Source: Chara braunii
Lineage: Eukaryota; Streptophyta; Charophyceae; Charales; Characeae
DNA: 28,039 bases
Reading direction: 5' to 3'
NCBI GenBank assembly: GCA_003427395.1
Contig: BFEA01001033.1
Location: forward strand, 95,569 to 123,607
Shown: positions 19,840 to 28,012 of the stretch, in pieces
Layout of the letters: each line of letters starts with the position of its first letter
Position numbering within the stretch: the first letter of the stretch is position 1
Translations under genes and position numbers: made by a program
Notes under the pieces: generated by a model
What the model saw: only the letters and a program-made list of their open reading frames with translations
What the model was told of the DNA's origin: nothing
The model's database searches: none

Positions 19840-20371
19840 TTTGCAGTTTTTCTCCCTCTTAGTTTGGCGAGTTGTGTGCATTGTCCCATTGCCCACTTCA
19901 TTCATCTCGACCATGTATTCAGTTAGGCATCTCATCTTATTCTAGACTACCCCCTCGGTAAACCTTGTATGGTCTCGCCTCTGTGTCGAGCACTGCCTGC
20001 CTAGATGGTTCATCTGTTAGGGTCAGTGGTTTTGTTTTGTATTCAACTCCTTCCCCCCCTCCCTCTTAAGCCTTTCCCATTGTTACAAGTGATTGCCCCT
20101 TGGAGTTTCGGGTATTGGGCTCCAGACTCCAGTCACTCATCTCTGAGACCATCCCACTGCATAAGGTTCTTTAACAAGAATCTATTATCATATATTTTGT
20201 TTCTTTTTCAGCACTGTGCCCGCTGGTCACTGTTTTATCGGGGAGGGGAGGGTGAATCACACCTACTTTGCATAAAGCTTACTCTACGTCCTACATCTTA
20301 GCATAGATGTTTGCAGAGTTCCGCTGTTTTTCGCATAGCATGTGTTATGGTTCTTGCGCTGCACTACAGGG
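19840..20371 (+). repeat. Tandem duplication, unit 1
   Basis: About 530 bases closely matched by the next unit (20379-20865). Shared blocks include GGCGAGTTGTGTG, GGCATCTCATCTT, GATGGTTCATCTGTTAGGG, TGCCCCTTGGAGTTTCGGG, GAGACCATCCCACTGCATAA, CTTTTTCAGCACTG and GCATAGCATGTGTTATGG. TTTTTCAG preceded by a T-rich run looks like a 3' splice site, but no exon can be defined. Unknown function. Confidence 0.85.
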
Positions 20372-20378
20372 TTCTCCT

Positions 20379-20865
20379 TTGCAATCTTTCTCCCTCTCAA
20401 TCTGGCGAGTTGTGTGAGTTGTACCATCGCCCACTGCATTCATCCCGACAATGCATTTGGTTAGGCATCTCATCTTGTTCTAGTCTGCCCCCTTGGTAGA
20501 CCTTGTATGGTCTTGCTTCAGTGTGGAGCACTGCTTGCCTTGATGGTTCATCTGTTAGGGCCATTGGTTTTGTTTTGTATTCCCCTCCCTTCCCCGCCTT
20601 CCTCTTAAGCCTATCCTATTGTTACAAGTCACTGCCCCTTGGAGTTTCGGGCCTTAGGCCACAGTCACTCCTCCCTGAGACCATCCCACTGCATAAGGTT
20701 CTTTAACATTACTTTATTATGATATATTTTGTCTTTTTCAGCACTGCGGTCGCAGGTCGCTGTTTTATCGTGGAACTTAGTAGGCTGCATCACTCCTACT
20801 TCGCATGAAGCTTGCTCCGCTGTTTTGTGGATAGCATGTGTTATGGCTCTTGCGCTGCACTACAG
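20379..20865 (+). repeat. Tandem duplication, unit 2
   Basis: Second unit, head-to-tail with the first. It lacks about 40 bases near its 3' end relative to unit 1 and has many substitutions. It ends at GCTGCACTACAGG, which is also where unit 1 ends. Open frames in the two units are not conserved in phase, which argues against coding. Confidence 0.85.
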
Positions 20866-21190
20866 GTAGAAGGAACAAGTTTGTGTCTCTGTGTACGTTT
20901 GTGTGTGTTTGTGCGTCTGTTTGTGTCTGTGTGTCTGTGTGTGGCTATGTACATCTGTGTGTCTGTGTGTGACTATGTATGTCTGTGTGTCTGTTCGCGA
21001 GTGTATGTCTACATGTGTATCTATGCATGTCTGTGTGCAAGTTAGCTACTGCGTGCTATTTGAACTTGCAACGGACACATATGGACGATGGATATCTATC
21101 GGTAACCAGCATGAACTGTGCATGTCAGAGTGTGTTTGTTTGTGCGAGTCTATCTCTTTGTTTGTCTGTGTCAGTGCGTGTTAGGATGTT
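20866..21190. repeat. GT-rich repeat with orphan hairpin arm
   Basis: GTGTGTCTGTGT-type DNA ending in GTTAGCTACTGCGTG (21041-21055), the left arm of the stem-loop family at 14.99-16.17 kb, with a recognisable but eroded loop. The right arm is no longer complementary. This is a fifth, decayed member of that family. Confidence 0.7.
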
Positions 21191-21955
21191 GTTGATCATG
21201 ACTGTCAAATTGTCTCTCTCATTTCCTCCACAAATAAGACAAAACAATCATAAATAATTTTGTAGGTTTAGATAACTAAGATATAATAGAAAATGCAAGG
21301 TTCACCACGTTTGTGTGGTTCGGCACCAAGTGTTCACACATCCGTATGACGCCAAAGCGACATACTTGTACAGATATGTACATGCATTTATTTATTTTGG
21401 TCACAAAAGGGGGAAGGGCAAGAAGCAACTCACAAGAAACCGAGGACTTCACCAACAACATCACTCAAGTCTTCTGTGTACACAGACAACAAGTCTCAGC
21501 TTCATACAGGCATCACGACACACTTAACAAGACGATTTGTTTATTGTGTTTACATTGACTGTCATAGAGTAAAAGGGACAAATATATTGTTTTCTTTTTT
21601 CTTCAAGAGAGAGAGAGAGAGAGTACTATCATACTTGAAAGACAAAGTTTTACAACAGTGAGCATCACAGATGAAGTGAAACATGGCTTGTCTTGCAGTA
21701 GTGCTAAGTTTATCATTCCACCTAAGATCACAAAGACTACCACAGTATCCAAGATTGGACACGACATGCATTCTGCAGTACATACCATTTTTTGGCGAAT
21801 CTTTTATAGTACAATGCTTGTCAGTTGCTGTCGTTGTTTTTTCTCACGTTTTTTTTTTTTTTTTTTTTTGCATTGCCTTTGCGTGACACTCCTTTCCTCT
21901 TCGTTGCCCCTGCTCTGTTGCCATCTTTATCCTTCTGTCTGGCCTCCATCCGTTG
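21191..21955. other. Non-coding stretch with T tract
   Basis: Holds a (GA)n run near 21607-21624 and a T tract near 21849-21869. No gene recognised. Overlapping frames on both strands at 21562-21788 have no domain. Confidence 0.5.
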
Positions 21956-22240
21956 TTATCTGTCCTCGTTTCTCACTTTCTCGTCCAACATACCTTGATA
22001 TTTCTCAACCCAACGAGGCTTCGACAACCTATCAACCAGCCTCGTATCCCTAAGTTGGATCGTCACCCTCTTCAAATGGATGGTCACCTCGTTTGTTTTC
22101 TCGAAATTGGTGACCGGATAAGCTTCCACAACCTCCATCAAAGCACGCACAACATTAATCTGAAACTTAACACCTTTGTTTGGAGCGATGCCCTTCTCCA
22201 CAACCTCACGTACGAGCCGCATGAATAGTATGAAAGCCAA
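21956..22240 (-). pseudogene. Decayed unknown gene, C-terminal segment
   Basis: A 94-codon frame with coding-like composition, rich in charged residues and helix formers (for example VREVVEKGIAPNKGVKF and VVRALMEVVEAYPVTNF). It ends at a stop after EKVRNEDR. I do not recognise the family. It lies downstream, in transcription order, of the segments at 22241-22911 and probably belongs to the same gene, joined through a frameshift or intron near 22240. Confidence 0.5.
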
Positions 22241-22545
22241 GCAAAGGTCAGTCGATTTTTACAAATTATTCTGATTTTTGTCGAAGTTGTCATCCCCGGT
22301 CGTCGACGGCGTTTGGGAGGCCGAGTTGTTGCACCTCTTGTTTCGCCAATCGTTGGTCTCGCCTTCTGATTGACTTTCTTTCTGGTGGGGGCAGTCTGTG
22401 CATGTGGTGGTCCGGATGTGCACTTCTTCATCTTCTTCGGGCTCTGCGACATTCCCCCATGATTGCTTGGGCCGCCTATGTCAGGTTGTGCTGCAGAGCA
22501 CCTCTCGTCGTGATGAGGCTCAGGGTTTTCTAACTCAGAGGACAA
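22241..22545 (-). pseudogene. Decayed unknown gene, basic linker segment
   Basis: The open frame is rich in Lys, Arg, Pro and His, with SPKKMKK, TRKKVNQKA and PPKRRRRPG. These clusters resemble nuclear localisation signals. The N-terminal side reads SSELENPEPHHDE. It overlaps the end of the next segment in another phase, which implies a one-base frameshift near 22540. Function unknown. Confidence 0.45.
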
Positions 22546-22911
22546 ATGAGAAATATCTTGTTGTTGCTCTGTCCCCTTGGTTGCGATGCACCGGGTAAGT
22601 CGTTGTCTACCACATACTCAATGTCTCTCAGCAGTCCATCTGAGTAGGTGAAATGGAAAGGCACACCAAGCGAGTTTATGAATCTCATACGGACGTGTCA
22701 CCATTCTCAAATGTCATGGGACAAATGATGGGGACCCAACCAAGAATTATCGTGTACCCGTGTTTGCGGCGAATGTCATTCATGTATCGGTTCTGCATGG
22801 TTGTCGTATCTTGGTCCGCATGAGTCTCCTCAACCATGGACCACATCGTCTAGTCAGCAACAGAGTCATATCTCATACACACAATCTGACGATCCTCCTC
22901 TCCGATTTTCG
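22530..22911 (-). pseudogene. Decayed unknown gene, central segment
   Basis: Two frames abut. 22849-22685 reads through VEETHADQD and HGYTIILGWVPIICP to a TGA. 22690-22530, in another phase, reads through FINSLGVPFHFTYSDGLL and DIEYVVDNDLP. An in-frame TAG lies at 22850-22852, after CMRYDSVAD. The composition looks like a real globular domain, but no known family is recognised. The upstream side runs straight into the inverted-repeat element at 22922. Confidence 0.5.
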
Positions 22912-22921
22912 CTCAGCAGCG

Positions 22922-23124
22922 TTGTCGAGCGCATCGGTCCGGCACCGCACCAGGGCAGTGCGGGACCCTCCCAGCCGCGTCACGCAGGAGTTGGCTTTAA
23001 ATCCTTCGTCGCGAATATTCATGGAGCTTCCGCAAGCCGCTCCGGCCGAGTGTGCCATCCATACCTCCCGCGAGCCCCTACGACAGGATAGGGCCTACGC
23101 GAGGCACGACTTACCTCCACCTTA
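22922..23124 (+). repeat. Terminal inverted repeat, left arm
   Basis: 203 bp, GC-rich, the reverse complement of 26495-26697. It contains CCCCTACGACAGGATAGGG, the palindrome shared with repeat E. Read as protein, both arms give a similar open frame (VERIGPAPHQGSAGPS), but this is expected of any recent copy and is not evidence of coding. Confidence 0.9.
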
Positions 23125-23359
23125 TGCACCAGAATACATTTGTACATGCCTCACAACTCATCTGATACATCTTGCCAACTAACACAAAGGGGCTCAGTTT
23201 ACACAACTGATTGGCCTGCCGTCCTAGCTCCCATATCCATTTATATGTTCAGGTCTATAAGATACATACTTCAACAGGATACAAGGGCACCCTCTACCGG
23301 CCATATTAAGCGACGTCCCCGTCGCTTCGCCAAATCAGAAAGCTATAAATTCATCCGCA
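23125..23359. other. Non-coding spacer inside the insertion
   Basis: Sequence between the left inverted arm and the first stem-loop of array B. Nothing recognised. Confidence 0.5.
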
Positions 23360-24087
23360 CTCCCCATAAGTTTGGGGAGACTCAGCGCTATGTTTATTTT
23401 GACTGGAGTGGGGCGTCAGACCCTTCTATAAGTTTAGGGGGTCAGATTGCTCTGGTGACTGGGAAGTCCCCATAAGTTTGGGGAGACCCAGTGCTGTGGT
23501 TTTGCATGCAGGGTCAGGTTGTTCTATAAGTTTAGGTGGTCTGACTGCTCTGACTTGGGAAGGCTGATTGTGGATGACTTTTCAGGGACCAAGCGCATTC
23601 TGTAAGTTCAGGTATCTTGGCTGCCTTGGTTATTTTGGGTTTTCTTCTGTTTGTTTAGTTCTGAACGAGGAGGTCTGAGCCATTCTATAAGTTTAGGTGG
23701 CCCAGCCTCTTCCTGTTTTGTTATGAGAAAGTGAACTTGACAAAGGGCAGACCGTTCTGTAAGTTCAAGTGATCTAGCCCAATGCCACACACAAAATGGA
23801 TCAGAGAGAAACGAAACAGGCAGAGGGTCAGACTGTTCTGTAAGTTCAGGTGGTCTGACTCAAAGCCCGCACATGCTGGAACCCAAGGTTATAATTTGGC
23901 TATACCTTATTATTATTATATTTTATGAACGAGCTAGTCAGACTGTTCTATAAGTTTAGGTGGTCTGACTATAGCCTATCACAACTTGAAGAAAATACAA
24001 CTAAGAGTATAGTTGAAGGTAACTTGGGTCGGCTGAGCTTGTTTCTAAGATGAATGGCTTAGTCCTACGCCCCCTTTGAAGATTAAG

Positions 24088-24134
<47 letters not shown>

Positions 24135-24339
24135 TCAATATATATATATAATCTGGCTATATAAACAGTTTAGGGAGACTAGAATGGCCTAGTCATATGC
24201 CCAAAGAAGAGAAAAGTTGTTGTGCCCTGTGTTTGTGTATACTTTGGCTAAGTTAGACTCATTCCATAAGTTTGGGTGGCCCGACTTTAGGTCTGGCTAA
24301 GGTAAGGTTCATTCCATAAGTTTAGGCGTCTTGACCTTA
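23360..24339 (+). repeat. Hairpin array B: eleven stem-loops homologous to array A
   Basis: Units lie at 23360-23379, 23419-23443, 23458-23492, 23513-23545, 23589-23620, 23667-23712, 23745-23780, 23827-23859, 23935-23971, 24251-24286 (weak) and 24298-24339. All share TAAGTT as hexaloop. The inner stem is CCA/TGG, CTA/TAG or CTG/CAG; one unit has CTG/CAA and one CCA/TAG (broken). Outer stems include TAGTCAGAC/GTCTGACTA and GTCAGAC/GTCTGAC, both perfect, and ACTGGG/CCCAGT outside TCCCCA/TGGGGA. Order and flanking words match array A (for example CATATGCCCAAAGAAGAG before the tenth unit here and the seventh of A), so the two arrays are copies of one ancestral repeat. Confidence 0.85.
24091..24150. 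repeat. (AT)n microsatellite within the array B repeat
   Basis: About 21 AT repeats (24091-24132), then a short interruption and a further TA run (24139-24150). Absent at the matching place in array A. Confidence 0.95.
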
Positions 24340-24599
24340 TGCCTTATGTAAGTTGGGTATAAAGGGTTAAATCATTGAAAGATCATGAACTATTGTTTGT
24401 TCAGGTATAACCGAGGATGGTGAGAGTACTTACCTTTGTGGTTTGGCATTGCATGTGGCTGAGTGAGATTACTACTTGTTCTGAGTATCAGTTGACAGGT
24501 AGTTGCTTTAGAGGTTCGCCACGTGCTAGAGCGATATGAGTTAGTTCAATTTTTGCATTTTCTGAGTTAACTCTATTTTTACTTAGGTCAATTTCTGCA

Positions 24600-24960
24600 T
24601 TTTCTGGGGTCTTTTTGTTATACTTGGCTTTGTATAAATTTTGGTAAGTTACTTTCTCTAATGGAAGCGCTGCCGAAATTTCTGCAAATCCAAGGAGTTA
24701 GTCAAATTTTAACTTCTCAAAGCTCAACTTGTCTAAAGTTCATGTATGGCATAGTAAAAATCTGGGAAGTCTCATTTTCTAAAGGGAGCGCTGCCCAATT
24801 TTTTGCTAATTCAGGGAGTTAGACAAAATTGGACTTTGAAAAGTTAAAGGCTATTTCTGTTTTCATATTCGGGCTGATATAAATTCTGGAAAGACATTTT
24901 TTCTACGGGAAGCACTGTCGAAATTTTCTTAGTTTAAAGGAGATAGATTATACCTTGACA
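24600..24960 (+). repeat. 120-bp tandem units next to array B
   Basis: Three units begin near 24663, 24783 and 24903, each with GGAAGCGCTGCCGAAATTTC or a variant and a GGAGTTAG-like core (GGAGATAG in the third). They match the units at 8520-8810. The array plus 120-bp order is the same in both loci, which defines a dispersed repeat of at least 1.4 kb. Confidence 0.8.
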
Positions 24961-25212
24961 AATGACGATTCTGGTGATTCACTCTGTATAGAGGAGATCC
25001 TGCCAAAGGTCTACCTTTGCTTTGGGCACTGCTAAAGGCAGATTCAGGCTTAGTCAATTAGAAAGATTTTGAGTGAGATCGTGATATGGAGATTATTCTC
25101 CATGAACTTATAGATCTAGCCTGGGGATTGGTCTGTCCTGTGTTATAGGTCCTCTTGGTCGTTTGATTCAGGGCTTGAGCTAGATTCAGCTCGATCCTAC
25201 GAGGATCATCTT

Positions 25213-26003
25213 CTGTTATCACTGATAACAGGTCGGTTGCCGATTCGTTGGTTTACGATTCAACTCCAATCCACTCTTGCCACTCAACCTAAAGGTTTTA
25301 GTCATGCGGTTTGAATTGTTTTATTGTGCTTTCATCCGGACTTTATGGAATGACTATTTAACAAAAGTACTGAGTATTTATTTCGGGGAGTTGCACAAGA
25401 GTGAGGTTTGTATGGTTAAAGCAAGGGGTATGAGTATAGAGAATGGTTGAAGTTGACCCCGTGTAGTGCGTGGACTTTTGTTGGACTTTCGATGTGATTG
25501 CAGGTATGTTTGTGGTTCGGACTCTAGATGTGACTGTCTGCGATTACATACATATATGGCTGAGAGGAGTCCCCGACTATGAGAAGTGATCGTCCTGTAC
25601 TAATAACCCTTTACATATATGCAAATATATATCTCCTGAGCGTCTTCGCGCGGCCTATTGCGACCGCGCGTAAGGGTTGAACAGATTATGCTTCCGAGGG
25701 GGATGAGATTTTCCCTTACCCTTTGCTTTTTGGAGATTTTTACAGTCGGACGTTGGTCCTCGGCCGGGATTCAAGGTCCTTGTCCAGAACATCCCAAACC
25801 CTAGACTCTGCAGGGGAGGAATCTGCTCCCGTGCAGAGCCTATTTTCCTTGCCTACCGAGACGCTCAGACCAAAGGTCGGAGGTATCGCGGCGATTGCAT
25901 GACTATTCCTTCAGTCGTGCAATATCGTGAGGGATTAGACCCTCATGACACTTCGAGTCTGACACTTGAGTGTCATAAGCGGTACTCGGATCCCCGAGGG
26001 ACC
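25213..26003. repeat. Run of seven hairpins inside the insertion
   Basis: Hairpins: 25213-25231 (CTGTTATC/GATAACAG), 25647-25670 (CGCGCGG/CCGCGCG), 25806-25838 (CTCTGCA-g-GGGAG with CTCCC-g-TGCAGAG), 25894-25923 (ATTGCATGACT/AGTCGTGCAAT, one G-T), 25928-25945 (TGAGGG/CCCTCA), 25960-25975 (TGACACT/AGTGTCA) and 25981-26003 (GGT plus CTCGG with CCGAG plus ACC). The last five fall within 200 bases. Their loops are unrelated to those of arrays A and B. They may form one compact structured region. Confidence 0.7.
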
Positions 26004-26269
26004 TCTTGATTATGGACACTACATAGTACGTCATCATTGCGATCGCTTGCGTATGCTTGCATTGCGAATCGATATGAGTTAGCCCTACGTCCCCGCGGTT
26101 TTATACTAAGTCTCGCGGGCGACGCCTATCCGATTTTCACATCGAAGAGTTATGGGATGGCTACTAAGGGACTAAGAGTGTTGTCGCGTTGTTTGTTCAG
26201 TGTCGTTTTGTGTACGTATACGTATGCGTGTGTGTTTTTATTGTGATGTGCGCGTGGTGTGCAGGATGC
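26004..26269. other. Non-coding spacer inside the insertion
   Basis: Contains a GCGATCGC palindrome near 26039 and GT-rich DNA near 26220-26250. No gene recognised. Confidence 0.5.
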
Positions 26270-26600
26270 GTCCTAGTCGACCGACAACGGGTCGCGCTTG
26301 GGACTTCAGCCCCCCAAGATGCTGATTCACGTGCAGGTTCGATAGAGGCGTAATACCACACGTACCCCCTATGCTACAGCGAACGAAAAACGCCCTCGGC
26401 TGGTCCACCTCTGCGATTGCAACTGAGCATCTTTCGTACTGTGAACTGGTAGCCCGGCGGGGATACGTCCACCGAAGGGAGGTGACCGCTCCCGTAAGGT
26501 GGAGGTAAGTCGTGCCTCACGTAGGCCCTATCCTGTCGTAGGGGTTCGCGGGAGATATGGCTGGCGCACTCGGCCGAAGCGGCTTGCGGAAGCTCCATGA
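26270..26600. repeat. Dispersed repeat E, copy 2
   Basis: Matches 19330-19660 in order (see that entry) and overlaps the inner part of the right inverted arm. The arm on the other side lacks the inner extension 26270-26494, so the right end of the insertion carries a longer piece of this repeat than the left end. Confidence 0.7.
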
Positions 26601-26697
26601 ATATTTGCGACGAACGATTTAAAGCCAACTCCTGCGTGACGCGGCCGGGAGGGTCCTGCGCTGCCCTGGTGCGGTGCCGGACCGATGCGCTCGACAA
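26495..26697 (-). repeat. Terminal inverted repeat, right arm
   Basis: Reverse complement of 22922-23124 at about 95%. The outer boundary is the end of CGCTCGACAA; the unknown gene resumes immediately outside it. Confidence 0.9.
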
Positions 26698-27244
26698 TGC
26701 TTTGCGTGTTCAACCACCAATGTGTGGTCCTTCACATATGCATTAAAAATGGAGACACTTGTGACAACCATAATGAACTGTCAATGATCTACAACGCCTG
26801 CGTGCATCCAACCCAATGGGATTCAGTGGCCTGATTGCAGTCGTTCTACCAGTGTGATTATGCCTTTGACAATTGTAGGATGCAAATATCCAGGGACCCA
26901 ATTGACACGATAGTCATACTTTTCAAGGGTCATATTCTACTGCAGTTATCCTTCCGGGATCATATAGCCCTGATGTCCATTGCGGACATAATGTCCTTTC
27001 TCATCGCCACATGGTCTCATATCTTCATGCATAGCCCATCAAAGGTGGTTTCTTTCCCTCTTCCCTGCACGTATGTGATGCAATTATCATCACTAAACAC
27101 TTTCCTTTCAACCACCTCCAACTCCACAGGGTTCTGAAGCGGTAGGCTCAAACAGCCAATAGTATGGGGATGATATGTCATTGCCTCCTTCTCCTCTTGT
27201 GTGACCTCCCTGTCCAGATGCCTGAAGGAGAAGTTGCCAATCAC
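26698..27244 (-). pseudogene. Decayed unknown gene, N-terminal segment
   Basis: A start codon at 27244 opens a 75-codon frame (27244-27017) with MIGNFSFRHLDREVTQEEKE near its start and VERKVFSDDN later. It ends at a TGA after CMKI. Coding-like words continue in the same phase after the stop (DHVAMRKDIMSAMDI) and, after shifts, near 26790-26700 (VVTSVSIFNAYVKDHTLVV). The last of these runs to the border of the inverted-repeat insertion, and similar coding DNA resumes at 22911. The whole was probably one gene of at least 400 codons. Family not recognised. Confidence 0.5.
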
Positions 27245-27324
27245 GTAATGTGTGCTTCAGACATTTCCCATCGCATTACGCATCATCGACATAGGAGAAA
27301 TGACGATACGTATTAGAAATGTAA

Positions 27325-27680
27325 CGTTGTCGGGGTATTTGCCGGGTGTTTTGAACGTCGGACGCTGTCCGACTCTTTTGTTGAATTGAGGAACTTGATG
27401 AGACTGACGTTTGCCAAAAAGTTTATTCAGACCAATCATGTGATTGAAAGTAACTTTTTTAGAATCTGACGTCGTTGACGTCCGAATAAAACAGCGGGAG
27501 TTGGCGGTACGACCTGTCGTCTGCAGTTCCCGACAGGGCCGCAGGGGCATATGGGCATGGAAAGACTGAAACTAGACTATTCTACCTAAAAGACCGACGC
27601 ACGGTTGCGAAGCTACTCGATTCAGGGCCTAGGTAGGCTCAAAAGAACAGCGCGTCGAGTACGGGGCCCTGACGGGGGAG
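27325..27680. repeat. Dispersed repeat D, copy 2
   Basis: Homologous to 17150-17510. Hairpins sit at matching places: CGGAC/GTCCG at 27359-27371 and GACGTC/GACGTC with loop GTT at 27468-27482. In the second, a C-G pair of copy 1 is replaced by a T-A pair. Ends are not defined. Confidence 0.7.
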
Positions 27681-27735
27681 GAATAGAAAGTTTTTTTTTT
27701 CTATTTCCCGGACCCGCGGGTTTTTTGAGTCAGGG
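27667..27735. other. Compound hairpin with T-rich core
   Basis: CCCTGAC (27667-27673) pairs with GTCAGGG (27729-27735). Between them lie AATAG and CTATT around an 11-T tract, and the palindrome ACCCGCGGGT followed by six T. Function unknown. Confidence 0.5.
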
Positions 27736-27910
27736 GGCCAACAGGTCTGTGCCGAGGCCTAGGCGTGGACTGACTTCCATCTATGGGAATGCCGCGGCAG
27801 GGCCTAATGCCTCAGGCAGGCGAAGTCTGCTGAGCCACAGACTGCATACGACCTGCTGGGCGCAACCCTTCAAATGGAAGGGTTGTTGTTCTAGCTCCAG
27901 TAATAAGACC

Positions 27911-28012
27911 TAGCCCAGTAGGCACCGCATCGGATTTTCAACCAGCAGATGCTGGGATCGAGCCGGCGATAAGCAGTCTGGGCTAGCTCCTTTTCTTTTG
28001 GAGCTGCCCACT
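27911..28012 (+). repeat. tRNA-like SINE remnant plus terminal hairpin
   Basis: TAGCCCAGTAGG (27911-27922) is an exact A box, and GGATCGAGCC (27955-27964) is a B box with one mismatch. Their starts are 44 bases apart, the tRNA spacing. Position counting gives an anticodon loop TTTTCAA with T33 and A37-A38 in place. Stems are poorly preserved, so it is not a working tRNA. Downstream GGGCTAGCTCC and GGAGCTGCCC form a hairpin (27987-28010) related in inverse orientation to 1048-1075. Confidence 0.5.

Larger units (their letters stand above)
22922..26697. mobile_element. 3.8-kb insertion with 203-bp terminal inverted repeats
   Basis: Two inverted arms of identical length bound the segment: 22922-23124 and 26495-26697, with about 11 mismatches by hand count (about 95% identical) and no gaps. 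The outer ends begin TTGTCGAGCGCATCGGTCC. Both flanks are parts of the same decayed minus-strand gene, so the segment looks inserted. No clear target duplication is found (TCAGCAGCG left, TGCTTTGCG right), so the mechanism is open. Inside are array B, 120-bp units, a hairpin cluster and part of repeat E. No transposase frame is seen, so it is non-autonomous or not a transposon at all. Confidence 0.6.

Noticed and set aside
26374-26713. Conserved open frame shared by the inverted arms
   Set aside because: The arms are about 95% identical as DNA, so similar translations are expected. The third, more diverged repeat E copy (19.43 kb) does not keep it as one coherent frame.
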